From Xanthomonas dyei (GTDB lineage Bacteria > Pseudomonadota > Gammaproteobacteria > Xanthomonadales > Xanthomonadaceae), in contig NZ_MDEE01000006.1 in assembly GCF_002939865.1 (NCBI RefSeq), positions 62,001 through 126,000 on the forward strand: DNA of 64,000 nt, written 5' to 3'. Below, one piece after another: positions 9,186-18,463 of this stretch. The translations under genes were made by a program, and so were the position numbers. The notes beneath the pieces were generated by a model. That model saw only the letters and a list, made by a program, of their open reading frames with translations. It made no database searches and was not told where the DNA came from. Position 1 is the stretch's first letter. Each line of letters opens with the position of its first letter.

Positions 9186-10214
9186 GTGGAACGCGCATGT
9201 TCGTCTGTTGGTCGCCGTCGCTCATCGCCCCGGTCGCATCGCCTGCGCGCCGGCAGCTTGACTCTGCTGCTGGCTGCGCTGGCGCCAGCGGCGGCCTTCG
9301 CACAGGCCGTGCCTGACACGGTTCCGGTGCCGCAAGGCATCAATCTGGGGGGCACCAGCTTTTTCGACGGTTTTGGCTCCACCCAACCCGGCTGGACGGT
9401 GGTCGAATATCTGCGCCATGCGCATCTGAATGCCGTGCTGGATGCGCAAGGCAACGATTCGCCGGCGTTTCGTGATCCGAAGATCAGCAGCTCGGCAGCG
9501 CTGACCCAGCTCATCTACGTAACGCCCTACAAATGGTTGGGCGGCACGATTGCCGTCGATGCCATCGTGCCGCTGGTCAACCAGAATGCCGCGTTTGCCG
9601 CCGACAGCCCGGTGCGGTTGAGCGACAACGGATTCGGCATTGGCGATATCGCGGTCGGGGCGGCGTTGCAGATGCCGCCGGTGATGCGCAACGACCGGAT
9701 CCTGCTGTTTCAGCGCTTCGCACTGGTGGCATTTGCACCGGTGGGCAAGTTCGATCGCGATATCGCGATCAACCAGAGCACCGGCTACTGGTCGTTCTCG
9801 CCGCATTGGGCATTCACGGTACAGCCCACCGATAACTGGGAGGTCAGCATGCGGCTGCATTACATGTACAACTTCCGCACCGACCGTGCCGGTGGGGTGC
9901 CGCCAATTCCCGGCTTCCAGTTCCGCAACGGCCAGGCAGGCGATCTGGCGTGGCTGAATTTTGCCAGCTCGGTCAAGCTGACCGAGCAGCTGCGGGTCGG
10001 TGTCAACGGCTTCTACCTACGGCAGCTGCAAGACAACCGGACCAATGGCCAGCGCGTGCCCGACAGCAAACGCACACAGTTCTACATGGGGCCAGGGCTC
10101 TCGTGGCGGTTGGACGCGAAGAACGTGCTCAATTTCAATGTCTACCTGCCGGTCGAGGTCAAGAACTCGGTGGCCGGAAACACCTTCAACCTGATGTTCG
10201 TGCATTCGCTATAG
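9186..10214 (+). CDS. Outer-membrane channel-like protein, MetA (phenol degradation) family
   Basis: An exported protein of about 342 residues. Signal-peptide-like residues RLRAGSLTLLLAALAPAAAFAQ are followed by a beta-rich barrel with alternating aromatic residues and a C-terminal strand ending in hydrophobic residues, which I recognise as the phenol_MetA_deg (DUF3034/SphA-like) type. The start is uncertain: GTG 9186 has GGAGA 7 bp upstream, while ATG 9096 would add 30 residues of poor quality. Such proteins are placed in the outer membrane and often accompany aromatic degradation genes, so uptake of an aromatic compound is the natural inference. It is convergent with the GntR gene. Confidence 0.75.
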   Translation: MERACSSVGRRRSSPRSHRLRAGSLTLLLAALAPAAAFAQAVPDTVPVPQGINLGGTSFFDGFGSTQPGWTVVEYLRHAHLNAVLDAQGNDSPAFRDPKISSSAALTQLIYVTPYKWLGGTIAVDAIVPLVNQNAAFAADSPVRLSDNGFGIGDIAVGAALQMPPVMRNDRILLFQRFALVAFAPVGKFDRDIAINQSTGYWSFSPHWAFTVQPTDNWEVSMRLHYMYNFRTDRAGGVPPIPGFQFRNGQAGDLAWLNFASSVKLTEQLRVGVNGFYLRQLQDNRTNGQRVPDSKRTQFYMGPGLSWRLDAKNVLNFNVYLPVEVKNSVAGNTFNLMFVHSL

Positions 10215-10370
10215 CGCGCCGAGCTGGCTGGCACGCGGTCCGTGCAGTCGCCAACCGTTTGCGTGCATGCACCATGCCTGTTGCTCCGCAAGGGCGGCAG
10301 GCGCGGTGGGGCCAGCCAATGGAGTGCCCGCCACAATCGCGGCGCCGGTGCTGCGAGGACCGGCGGCGAC

Positions 10371-11036
10371 TCACAGCCCCATGCTATGCCGCTGCGTATT
10401 GGCATGTTCGCGGAACAGCAATTCCGCGCGTGCGCCATCGCGTTGTTCGATGGCGGCGACGATCGCGCCATGCTGGCGGTGGCCGTAATAGAGATCGTCA
10501 TAGGCCAGGGTGGGCGAGCGCTGGCCGAACACCACGTTGACCGGGCTGACGAACGGTACCAACGTGCAGCGGTCCACCGTCTCGGTGAGGATCGGTTTGT
10601 TGGCCGCCAACACGATGGCGCGATGGAAGCGGGCATTGATCGCGCCGTAGGTCTGCTCATCGCCGACATCGAGGCTGCGCTTGGCAAACAGCCGGTCGCC
10701 TTCGCACAGACAATCGTGCAGGGTGGAGAGCAATGTGGCCGACGCGCCCTGTTCGGCCACGGTGCGCGCCGCCATGCCCTCCATCAGCGCGCGTACCGCC
10801 AGCGCATCCAGGCTTTCCTGCTGGCTGAAACGGCGGACCGCATAGCCCCGGTTACCGACCTGCACCAGCAGGCCCTCCTGGCATAACGCCGGCAACGCCT
10901 GGCGGATGGGCGTGCGCGAAATGGCCAGGCGCTCGGCCAGGGCTGCCTCGGTGATGCGCTCGCCCGGGGCGAAGGTGCCGCACAGGATCAATTCGCGTAG
11001 CTGCTGGACCGCTTGCAATCGGTGGTTGTTCGCCAT
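10371..11036 (-). CDS. GntR-family (FCD/FadR subfamily) transcriptional regulator
   Basis: A DNA-binding regulator of 221 residues. The winged helix spans ~1-70 and includes ITEAALAERLAISRTPIRQAL, the typical GntR recognition region. The remaining all-helical FCD domain carries the Asp/His residues that bind metal or ligand (NARFHRAIV, YYGHRQHGAIV). ATG 11036 has GGAG five bases upstream; ATG 11045 is an alternative. It is transcribed divergently from the ligBA dioxygenase genes across a 242-bp region, so it most likely controls them in response to a carboxylic or aromatic metabolite. Confidence 0.88.
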   Translation of the reverse strand: MANNHRLQAVQQLRELILCGTFAPGERITEAALAERLAISRTPIRQALPALCQEGLLVQVGNRGYAVRRFSQQESLDALAVRALMEGMAARTVAEQGASATLLSTLHDCLCEGDRLFAKRSLDVGDEQTYGAINARFHRAIVLAANKPILTETVDRCTLVPFVSPVNVVFGQRSPTLAYDDLYYGHRQHGAIVAAIEQRDGARAELLFREHANTQRHSMGL

Positions 11037-11140
11037 TGGCTCCATTCTCTCGCGCCGTACCGCAGCGCACGTTCCTTCGAAGGGGAAAACTAGCAATTAC
11101 TTGTATAAAAACCTTGCGGATGAGATCGCTTGATGGCAAT

Positions 11141-11201
11141 TTGGATCCCAAGGATACCGTTTTGGCGATCCGGATTGCTTGGTCGTCCGTGTTGGGATCC
11201 A
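11141..11201. promoter_or_regulatory. Inverted-repeat pair between gntR and ligB
   Basis: TTGGATCCCAA at 11141-11151 recurs in inverted orientation as TTGGGATCCA at 11192-11201 within the divergent intergenic region. It may be a pair of regulator half-sites or a leader hairpin. An AT-rich TTGTATAAAA at 11101 lies nearby and could be promoter sequence. No operator consensus was tested. Confidence 0.35.
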
Positions 11202-11278
11202 TTGCATCGTCAATCCTGACTCAATCAATGACGTGCGCTCTGCCTTTACCTGGCAGCGCTGCGTCGCAGGAGCAAAGC

Positions 11279-12175
11279 ATGGCTAGCATCATCGGCGGCA
11301 TCGGGACCTCGCACGTTCCCACCATCGGCGTGGCCTACGACAAGGGCAAACAACAGGATCCGGTGTGGAAGCCGTTGTTCGACGGCTACACGCCGGTGGC
11401 CGAGTGGCTGGCCGAACAACGTGCCGACGTGCTGGTGTTTTTTTACAACGACCACTGCACGACCTTCTTCTTCGATCTGTATCCGACCTTTGCGCTAGGC
11501 GTGGGCGAGCGCTTCCCGGTCGCCGACGAAGGCGCAGGGCTGCGTAATCTGCCTCCGATCCGCGGCGATGTGCAGCTGCAGGCGCATATCGCCGATTGCC
11601 TGGTCAACGACGAATTCGACCTGACCGTGTTTCAGGACAAACCGATCGACCACGGCTGCGCGGCCCCGTTGCCGCTGCTGTGGCCGCATGTGCCGGACTG
11701 GCCGGGCACGGTGGTGCCGATTGCGATCAACGTCCTGCAATACCCGCTGCCGACCGCACGCCGCTGCTACCGGCTGGGCCAGGCGGTGCGTCGTGCGATC
11801 GAGTCGTATCCGGAAGATCTCAGGGTGGTGGTGGTCGGCACCGGTGGGCTGTCGCACCAGATCCATGGCGAACGCACCGGCTTCAACAACACCGACTGGG
11901 ACATGGAATTTCTGGATCGCTTCCAGCACGCGCCGGAAACCCTGACCGATCTCACCCACACCGACTACGTGCGCCTGGGCGGTGCCGAGAGCGTGGAGCA
12001 GATCATGTGGCTAGCCATGCGCGGCGCGTTGGATGGGCCGATCCGCAAGCTGCATCAAAACTACTACCTGATGACGACCACCGCGATGACCGTGGTGTTG
12101 TACGAGCCGGGCGAAGAACGCGCCGACGCACCGCGCTCGGCAGAGTTGCTGGCGCGCACCGCCAACGCGGCATGA
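11279..12175 (+). CDS. ligB: Class III extradiol dioxygenase, protocatechuate 4,5-dioxygenase beta subunit type
   Basis: The catalytic subunit that opens a catechol-type ring meta to the hydroxyls using Fe(II). The 298-residue protein begins MASIIGGIGTSHVPTIG, placing a metal ligand at His12, with a second at His59 in FFYNDHC, closely like LigB of Sphingobium (His12, His61). The C-terminal GGLSHQIHGERTGFNN region contains the conserved catalytic His. ATG 11279 is preceded by CAGGAG; a longer upstream in-frame extension lacks family similarity. The alpha subunit follows 10 bp later. Protocatechuate is the best guess; gallate or a methylgallate is possible because no ligC/I/J genes are nearby. 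Confidence 0.9.
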   Translation: MASIIGGIGTSHVPTIGVAYDKGKQQDPVWKPLFDGYTPVAEWLAEQRADVLVFFYNDHCTTFFFDLYPTFALGVGERFPVADEGAGLRNLPPIRGDVQLQAHIADCLVNDEFDLTVFQDKPIDHGCAAPLPLLWPHVPDWPGTVVPIAINVLQYPLPTARRCYRLGQAVRRAIESYPEDLRVVVVGTGGLSHQIHGERTGFNNTDWDMEFLDRFQHAPETLTDLTHTDYVRLGGAESVEQIMWLAMRGALDGPIRKLHQNYYLMTTTAMTVVLYEPGEERADAPRSAELLARTANAA

Positions 12176-12185
12176 GGGCCTGCTG

Positions 12186-12545
12186 ATGAATCCGCAAGTA
12201 GACGGCATGGACAAGATCGACGGTACCTATCTGTTCGATCTGCGCACCAGCAATCGCGCACTGCGCCTCAATCGTTTTTTCTGGCACATGATCCGCGCCC
12301 CATGGCGCGATCGCTTTTTGCAGGACGCGGAAGTGTTGATGCAGGAAGCCGAGCTTACCGAGCGCGAGAAAGCGCTGGTGCGTGCGCGCGACTGGCTTGG
12401 ATTGGTGCAGTACGGCGCCAATTTTTTTGTGATCGAAAAGTTCGCCCGCGTGGTGCGCATGACCAATCTGCAGGTCTACGCCATCATGCGCGGCGAGTCG
12501 TTCGAAGACTTCATGCAGACCCGGCGTGTGCCCGAGGCACGCTGA
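12186..12545 (+). CDS. ligA: Protocatechuate 4,5-dioxygenase alpha subunit
   Basis: The small subunit that caps the active site of the LigAB heterotetramer. The 119-residue protein has the LigA-type sequence RLNRFFWHMIRAPWRDRFL and the conserved ALVRARDWLGLVQYGANFF. Order (beta before alpha) and 10-bp spacing indicate one transcript with ligB. Together with the hydroxycinnamate genes downstream this points to a plant-phenolic pathway. In Xanthomonas the usual protocatechuate route is ortho cleavage by pcaHG, so the meta enzyme may serve a different catechol acid. Confidence 0.9.
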   Translation: MNPQVDGMDKIDGTYLFDLRTSNRALRLNRFFWHMIRAPWRDRFLQDAEVLMQEAELTEREKALVRARDWLGLVQYGANFFVIEKFARVVRMTNLQVYAIMRGESFEDFMQTRRVPEAR

Positions 12546-12608
12546 GCTGCGCGTCCCGGCCAGTGGCCGGGCGCTTCCACCCGACTTCCCAACGTAAGGC
12601 CCACCCCC

Positions 12609-13610
12609 ATGACCATGTCCTCCGTGTTCTTCGAACACCGCATCAAGGTCCGGCATCTACGTGTCATCGAGGCGCTGGACCGGCAAAAAAGCCTGCTTCG
12701 CGCCTCACGCGTCTTGAACGTGACCCAGCCTGCACTCACGCGTGCCTTGCAGGAGATCGAAGAGATCGTCGGCGCGCCCTTGTTCGAGCGCCATTCGCGT
12801 GGCGTGCGTCCCAATGCGATGGGCGAGGTGCTGGTGCAGACCTCGCACGTCGTGCTGGGCCAGTTACGCCGCGCGCAGGACACGTTCGAAGGGTTGCTGC
12901 AGGACGATGCGCTCACTATCACTGTCGGCGCGTTGCCGGTGGCGGCGAGCGGCCTGCTGCCGGCAGTGCTGGCAGCCTTGTACCGTACCGAACCCACGCT
13001 GCGTGTGCGGCTGCTGCACGGACGCACCGATGAGTTGCTGCCAAAGCTCGCCGGAAACGAGGTGGATCTGGTCGTTGGCCGGTTGTATCCGCTGGCGCGC
13101 TACGACGCGTTGGTGCGCAAGGTGCTGTACCAGGACCCGATTGCGCTGGTGGCGCGGAGCGACCATCCGTTGTTTGCCAATGGCCCGGTGCGTATCGCCG
13201 AAGCGGCTGCGTACCGACAGGTGCTGCCGACCCTGAGTCAGCATGTGGAGCGCGACGTGGCGCAGGTCATGCGCGAGCACGGGCTGGCCACGCGCGATCA
13301 ACTGCGTTCCAGCTCTGCCAGTTTCACCCGCGAGATCCTGCTCGGCACCGACAGCATTGCGGTGATGCCAAGCATGATGGTGGCCGGCGACATCGCACGC
13401 GGCGAACTGCGTGCCTTCCAGCTGCAGCAGCCCTCGCAAGCGCGCGCAGGTGGCGTGATCTATCGCGACAGCAGTGCCATCCTCAAACCCGGTGTGCGGT
13501 TGTTGATGCGTGAGCTGGAACACCAACTGGCGCTGATGGCGCAGCAGGGCGCGGTGTGGGTGGATGAGCATATCGGCGAAGACGACATGCTGCTGGATGC
13601 GTCTGCGTAA
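12609..13610 (+). CDS. LysR-family transcriptional regulator (PcaQ/GbpR-like)
   Basis: A 333-residue regulator with an N-terminal winged helix (RHLRVIEALDRQKSLLRASRVLNVTQPALTRALQEIE, broken here only by its turn) and a periplasmic-binding-fold effector domain from ~95. The LRHL start and the pattern GAPLFERHSRGVRP resemble the GbpR/PcaQ branch that responds to aromatic acids. It follows ligA by 63 bp in the same direction and may belong to that transcript. The effector is presumably a protocatechuate- or gallate-pathway metabolite (inference). Confidence 0.88.
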   Translation: MTMSSVFFEHRIKVRHLRVIEALDRQKSLLRASRVLNVTQPALTRALQEIEEIVGAPLFERHSRGVRPNAMGEVLVQTSHVVLGQLRRAQDTFEGLLQDDALTITVGALPVAASGLLPAVLAALYRTEPTLRVRLLHGRTDELLPKLAGNEVDLVVGRLYPLARYDALVRKVLYQDPIALVARSDHPLFANGPVRIAEAAAYRQVLPTLSQHVERDVAQVMREHGLATRDQLRSSSASFTREILLGTDSIAVMPSMMVAGDIARGELRAFQLQQPSQARAGGVIYRDSSAILKPGVRLLMRELEHQLALMAQQGAVWVDEHIGEDDMLLDASA

Positions 13611-13868
13611 CGGATGATCGTATTGCCAGGCGCAAGGTGTATCGCCGAGCGGGACGAGTACTGTCTATCGCTTGCTTGGACAGTTGCGCTGTTCGAATGC
13701 AGTTGTGGATGGACTCGACGGCCGTGTGTGTTTGATTGAAACCCGCGCCGCGCCCGGCTGATCCTGCGTCGGGCGGAATCAAGCACCATGGAGTGCGGTG
13801 ACCGACATCGGTCCCGTCCGAGCGTGCGCGGTGATGCGCACGCTCGCGTGACATGGCTGCCAATGCCA

Positions 13869-15357
13869 TCAGGCTTCCTTGGCCAAGGCATCCTTCAATC
13901 GCGCCTTCTGCAGCTTGCCGGTCGCCGTGCGTGGTAGCGCCTCGACCAGGCGTAGGTGCTTGGGAACCTTGTACTTGGCCAGGCGCTCGATCAGATAACT
14001 GCGAATCTGCTCCAGATCCGTCGCCTCAGCGGCGGGCACGATCGCCAGGTAGCCCACTTCGCCCCATTGCGGGTCGGCCATGCCGACCACCGCGCATTCG
14101 CGGATGTCCGGGTGATCGGCCAGCACCGCTTCGATCTCGGCCGGATACACGTTTTCGCCGCCGGAAATGAACATGTCCTTCTTGCGGTCCACCACCCAGA
14201 AGAAGCCGTCGTCATCGCGTCTAACGATATCGCCGGTGCGGAACCAACCCTGTGCGTCGCGCATCTGAGCGGTGGCCTGCGGTTCGCGCCAGTAGCCTGG
14301 GCTGAGGTTGGGGCCGCGCAACAACAATTCGCCAGGTACGCTTGTCGGGCAGTCGTTGCCATCGCCGTCCACCACCGTCCACCACCCGCGTCTGCACGCT
14401 GGGCGATGAAATACCTGCCGCACCGAGTTTGCGACGAATCACAGCGCAATCCACCGACATGCCGAACACCGTGCCGGCTTCGCTCATGCCGAAGCCGCAG
14501 ACCATGGGGATGCCATCGTCCAGCCAGCCCAGCAGGTCGTCGGCGGCGTGCGGCGCGCCGCCGCTGACCAGTGCGGTGAGGTGACGCAGCGTTGCCGGAT
14601 CGAAACCGGGCTGGCTGCGAAACGCCTGCATCATCTGCGGCACGCCGACATAGTGGGTAATGCCCAGCGCCGGGTTGCCGAGCCAGCCCAATGTGCGCTT
14701 CGGTTCGAAGCCGCTCGACACCTGGATCGACCCGCCTACCGCCAGCGCCGGACGTACATTGGTGGCCAGGCCGATGATGTGGAACATCGGCGCCTCGCAC
14801 AGGAAACTGCTGTTGCCATCTACACGTGTGGTGACGCCGAAGTTGTGCGCCACCTGCTGCAGATTCTGCTCGTTCAACATCACGCCCTTGGGCTGGCCGG
14901 ACGTGCCCGAGGTAAACAGGATCAGACTCACGCGCTCGGGCGGGATGTACGACGTTTCGGCGGGCGCCAGCGCCTTGGCACTGTCGATAAAACTGGCCAA
15001 GGCTTCCACATGCGCGCGTCCGGCCGCGACGTCATCGCCCAGCAGCAGATGCGGCTGCGCGCGTTGCAGCAAGGTGTCCAGCTCGGTGGCGCTCAGCCGC
15101 CAGTTGAGCGGCACATAGATCGCGCCGACCCGCGCACAGGCGAAATGCAGCGCAACCTGCCAGACCGAATTGCGGGCCAGCACCGCCAGCCGTTCGCCGT
15201 CGACGCAGCCGCGCGTCTGCAGCAAGGCGGCGAGCTGGCCGATCAGGGTGTCCAGTTCGGCATAGGTCCATTCGTGCTCCAGCACCAGGTCGCGCGCGGC
15301 AAGTCGTTGCGGTGTGAGGCGGGCATGGAAGGAAATCGAGTCGGTCGGCATGGTCAT
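13869..15357 (-). pseudogene. fcs: Hydroxycinnamoyl/feruloyl-CoA synthetase, frameshifted by a 10-bp tandem duplication
   Basis: An acyl-adenylate-forming enzyme that would activate ferulate, p-coumarate or caffeate to the CoA thioester. The N-terminal frame starts MTMPTDSISFHARL at ATG 15357 and includes the adenylate P-loop LFTSGTSGQPKGVML. The C-terminal frame contains GWFRTGDIVRRDDDGF, SGGENVYPAEIE and the catalytic-lysine motif PRTATGKLQKARL. The two frames join at 14367-14386, where a 10-bp unit occurs twice. Removing one copy restores a continuous 492-residue protein reading RVVDGDGNDCPTSVPGELLL. As written, translation leaves frame after about residue 326 and stops near 14221 (378 residues), losing the whole C-terminal lid domain. 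It lies 206 bp downstream of the dehydrogenase gene of the same pathway. Confidence 0.9.
14367..14386. repeat. Perfect 10-bp tandem duplication inside fcs
   Basis: GTCCACCACC occurs at 14367-14376 and again at 14377-14386 on the plus strand (GGTGGTGGAC twice in the gene's sense). Ten bases is not a multiple of three, so the second copy shifts the reading frame. Both copies are identical and abut, as expected for slippage or a recent duplication. Confidence 0.95.
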
Positions 15358-15563
15358 GGCGTTGTCTTCCGAGGGCGCAATGGGGGAGTGACAAACGTGC
15401 GTGCGACAGAGATGGCAGGAAGGTTGGCGCGCGTGCACAACGCGGCAGTTCGCGTTCACCGAATACGTTGCTAACGCACCACTGGAGATGAGATGCCGTG
15501 GTGTGCAGCGCACTGCAGTGCGACTACGTCGGCATGCTCGCCGCGTCGTCGGTGACGTAAAAC

Positions 15564-17033
15564 TCAACTGAGATAGACGGTCTTGGTTTCGAGAAACGCA
15601 TGCAGGCCTTCGATGCCGCCTTCGCGACCGATTCCGGAATGCTTGACGCCACCGAACGGCATGTCGATATCCACCCACATGCCGTTGATCGAATGGCTGC
15701 CGCTGCGCACGCGCCGTGCGATGCGATACGCGCGATCGACATCCTCGCCATAGACGGTGCCGTGCAAGCCGTAGTCGCTGGCATTGGCCTTGGCGATCAG
15801 ATCGGACTCGTCGCGATAGTCGATGAAGCTCACCACCGGGCCGAAGATTTCTTCGCGTGCGATGGTCATGTCCGGTGTGACGTTGGCGAACACCGTCGGC
15901 TCGATGAAGAATCCACGCGGCAAATGCGCCGGGCGGTTGCCGCCCATCACCAGCTGCGCACCCTCGGCGCTGCCCTGCGCGATATAGGACTGCACACGTT
16001 CCAGTTGCCGGCCAAGCGCGAGCGGGCCCATACCGGTATCGGCGGCGAACGGATCGCCGAGCTTGAGTGCGCCCAGTGCCGCGCAATACGCCTGCAGGAT
16101 TTCGTCGCGCCGTTGCGCCGGCACCAGCACGCGGGTCAGCGAGAAACACACCTGGCCGGTGATCGGCATGGAGTAGGGCACCAGGCTGGGCAGCACCTTG
16201 GAGAGGTCGGCGTCTTCAAGCACGATGGCGGCCGACTTGCCGCCCAGCTCCAGGCCGACCCGCGCCAGGCGTTCGGCGCAGGCCATGCCGATCAGTCGTC
16301 CAGCCTGGGTGGAGCCGGTGAAGCTGACCTTGTCGACCAGCGGGTGCCGGATCAGCTGGTCGCCGACTTCGCGACCGGCCGGCAACAGGTTGAACACGCC
16401 ATCGGGCACGCCTGCGGCGCTGATGCATTCGGCCAGGATGTACGCATCGATCGGGGTTTCCGGCGAGGGCTTGGCCACCACCGTGCAGCCGGCGGCCAGT
16501 GCGGCGGCCACCTTGTAACAGAGCAAGACCAGTGGCGCGTTCCAGGGCGTGATCGCCGCAACCACACCCACCGGTTCCTGCACGACGTGCACGCGGCCGC
16601 CATTGGCGCGTGCGCGTGGCTCCACGAACGGGTGCATGGCGATCAGGTCGCCGTAGTAATCGAACAGGCCGGGCGCCTGTTGCGAGGCGCGCCGGCTGAA
16701 ACCGATGGTGGCGCCAACCTGGCCGGTCCACGCTTCGGCCAGTTCCGGCATGCGTGCACGCAGCTGGTCGGCAACGCGCTTGAGTATCATCCCGCGCTCG
16801 GGAGGCGACAGCTGCGGCCAGGGGCCGGTGTCGAAGGCGGCACGCGCCGCGGCCACCGCGGCCTCGGTATCTGCGTGCGATGGTTCGGTGTAGCGCAGCA
16901 GGCGTTGTTCGGTATGCGGGGCGATTACATCGACATGGCGATCGCCGCTGCTTGCCCGCCACCGGCCATCGATGAACAGGCCCAGCGGCCCACGCGCGGC
17001 GATCCCGCGCAGCGTTGCGGATAAGGCTTCCAT
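15564..17033 (-). CDS. vdh: Aldehyde dehydrogenase, vanillin / 4-hydroxybenzaldehyde type
   Basis: An NAD(P)-dependent aldehyde dehydrogenase of 489 residues that would oxidise the aromatic aldehyde released by the hydratase-lyase to its acid. The cofactor motif VVAAITPWNAPL carries Asn165, FTGSTQAG binds the nucleotide, Glu262 is in LELGGKS and the catalytic Cys296 is in GQVCFSLTR. All active-site residues are intact. It lies between ech and fcs on the minus strand, 82 bp downstream of ech. Vanillin versus 4-hydroxybenzaldehyde preference cannot be read from sequence; the assignment rests on the flanking ech and fcs genes. Confidence 0.85.
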   Translation of the reverse strand: MEALSATLRGIAARGPLGLFIDGRWRASSGDRHVDVIAPHTEQRLLRYTEPSHADTEAAVAAARAAFDTGPWPQLSPPERGMILKRVADQLRARMPELAEAWTGQVGATIGFSRRASQQAPGLFDYYGDLIAMHPFVEPRARANGGRVHVVQEPVGVVAAITPWNAPLVLLCYKVAAALAAGCTVVAKPSPETPIDAYILAECISAAGVPDGVFNLLPAGREVGDQLIRHPLVDKVSFTGSTQAGRLIGMACAERLARVGLELGGKSAAIVLEDADLSKVLPSLVPYSMPITGQVCFSLTRVLVPAQRRDEILQAYCAALGALKLGDPFAADTGMGPLALGRQLERVQSYIAQGSAEGAQLVMGGNRPAHLPRGFFIEPTVFANVTPDMTIAREEIFGPVVSFIDYRDESDLIAKANASDYGLHGTVYGEDVDRAYRIARRVRSGSHSINGMWVDIDMPFGGVKHSGIGREGGIEGLHAFLETKTVYLS

Positions 17034-17115
17034 ACTCCCTCCTCGGTGCAGAAAACCACTGGCAGCGCCAGCGATGCGTGGCGTGCACGCATCGCTTCAG
17101 GCGCCATGGGACGTG

Positions 17116-17943
17116 CTAGGCGCTGTTTTTGGTGAGGTCGTATTCGCCCAGGCCGGGCTTGTAGCTCTTCTCGTCGATGAACTGACGGATGCCTTCCTTG
17201 CGGGCGTTGTTGTCGAACGAGTTGGCCGCTTCCTGCATACGCACCAGATAATCTTCGGCTTCGTCGTAGGTCAGGGTGCCCACGCGACGCACCGCGTCCT
17301 TGGCGTATTTCAACGCGACCGGGTTCTTGCGCAGCAACAGCTCGGCCACTTCGCGCGTGCGGGCTTCCAGCCGTTCCAGCGGCACGCTTTCGTTGACCAG
17401 GCGCCATTCGGCCGCCTTCTTGCCGTCGATCATTTCGCCGGTCAGCGTCATCCACATCGCATCGCGCATGGACAGCAGCTCGACCGCCACCTTGGTCACG
17501 CCGCCGCCCGGCAGGATGCCCCAGTTGATCTCCGACAGGCCGAACTGCGCTTCATCGGCGGCAATGGCCAGATCGCAGGCGAACAATGGGCCGAAGCCGC
17601 CGCCGAAGCACCAGCCGTTGACCATCGCGATGGTGGGCTTTTGGTACCAACGCAGGCGACGGAACCAGCCGTAGGATTCGCGTTGCGAGCGACGCACGCC
17701 ACGCAGGCCCTGCGCTTCGGTCTCGCGGAAGTATTCCTTGAGGTCCATGCCGGCCGACCAGGCGGTGCCTTCGCCGCCGAGCACCAGCACACCGACGTTG
17801 TCGTCGAATTCCAGTTCGTCCAGCACATCCATCATGCGGCGGTTGAGCGCCGGGCTCATCGCGTTGCGCTTGTCCGGGCGTGCGAACTTCACCCAGGCAA
17901 TGCGGTTTTCGATGCGAACCGATACCACGTCATGCTCGTTCAA
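17116..17943 (-). CDS. ech: p-Hydroxycinnamoyl-CoA hydratase/lyase
   Basis: A crotonase-fold enzyme that hydrates feruloyl-, caffeoyl- or coumaroyl-CoA and cleaves off acetyl-CoA to leave the aromatic aldehyde. The 275-residue protein has RPDKRNAMSPALNRRMMDVL, AWSAGMDLKEYFRE, VNGWCFGGGFGPL and FGLSEINWGILPGG, which closely follow the Pseudomonas fluorescens HCHL enzyme. Glu138 corresponds to its catalytic Glu143, and the C-terminal LTYDEAEDYL carries the substrate-binding Tyr. This distinguishes it from generic enoyl-CoA hydratases. It is the first structural gene after the MarR gene, 32 bp downstream, so the cluster is likely a single regulated unit. Confidence 0.93.
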   Translation of the reverse strand: MNEHDVVSVRIENRIAWVKFARPDKRNAMSPALNRRMMDVLDELEFDDNVGVLVLGGEGTAWSAGMDLKEYFRETEAQGLRGVRRSQRESYGWFRRLRWYQKPTIAMVNGWCFGGGFGPLFACDLAIAADEAQFGLSEINWGILPGGGVTKVAVELLSMRDAMWMTLTGEMIDGKKAAEWRLVNESVPLERLEARTREVAELLLRKNPVALKYAKDAVRRVGTLTYDEAEDYLVRMQEAANSFDNNARKEGIRQFIDEKSYKPGLGEYDLTKNSA

Positions 17944-17975
17944 GCGGCGTCTCCTTCAAGTCGGGGGCTGCGGGA

Positions 17976-18449
17976 TCAGAGGTCTTCGGCCAACGCGGTC
18001 TCTGCCGCAGTTGTCCGCTCCAGCGTGGCGCTGGCATTCAATTTGCACAGCAGGCGGAGCAGGGTTTGCTGTTCGCCGGCCTGCAGGCCGGTGCAGGTGC
18101 GCGCAACGGCGCGCGCCAGGCAGGCTTGCGCCACCTCGAGCGTGCGGTGGCCCTGGTCGGTCAGGTACAGGCCCTTGCTGCGGCGGTCGCGGCCGGCCAG
18201 GCGTTCGATCAGGCCTTGCTCGGCCAGCGCGTTGGCGATCTTCATGCCGGCGGCGCGATTGACCAGCAGGCGGTTGCCGAGTTCGGTCTGGTCGCAGCCG
18301 GGCTGGTCGCGGATGTGGATCAACGCAGTGACGCGTGCCGGGGTGAGATGCAGCTCGGCCAGCTCCTGGCGGGCGGCATGGCTGGACGCCAAGGTGGCCA
18401 GTTGCAGTTGGTAGCCGAGGTCTTTGGCAAGTGCCAGGCGAGCGGTCAT
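17976..18449 (-). CDS. MarR-family repressor of the hydroxycinnamate genes (HcaR-like)
   Basis: A 157-residue winged-helix regulator with DQTELGNRLLVNRAAGMKIANALAEQ as the helix-turn-helix and GRDRRSKGLYLTDQG as the wing, the classical MarR layout. ATG 18449 is chosen over a TTG 12 bp upstream. As first gene of the minus-strand cluster it most likely represses itself and the downstream ech-vdh-fcs genes. Known HcaR-type repressors release DNA on binding hydroxycinnamoyl-CoA. If that holds here, the broken synthetase gene would leave the cluster uninduced (inference). Confidence 0.85.
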   Translation of the reverse strand: MTARLALAKDLGYQLQLATLASSHAARQELAELHLTPARVTALIHIRDQPGCDQTELGNRLLVNRAAGMKIANALAEQGLIERLAGRDRRSKGLYLTDQGHRTLEVAQACLARAVARTCTGLQAGEQQTLLRLLCKLNASATLERTTAAETALAEDL

Positions 18450-18463
18450 CGATCCATCCAAAC

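Noticed and set aside
14221..16149. A 642-codon frame seeming to extend the synthetase N-terminus
   Set aside because: Codons upstream of 15357 are an antisense-like read over the intergenic region and the dehydrogenase gene; family similarity starts at MTMPTDS.
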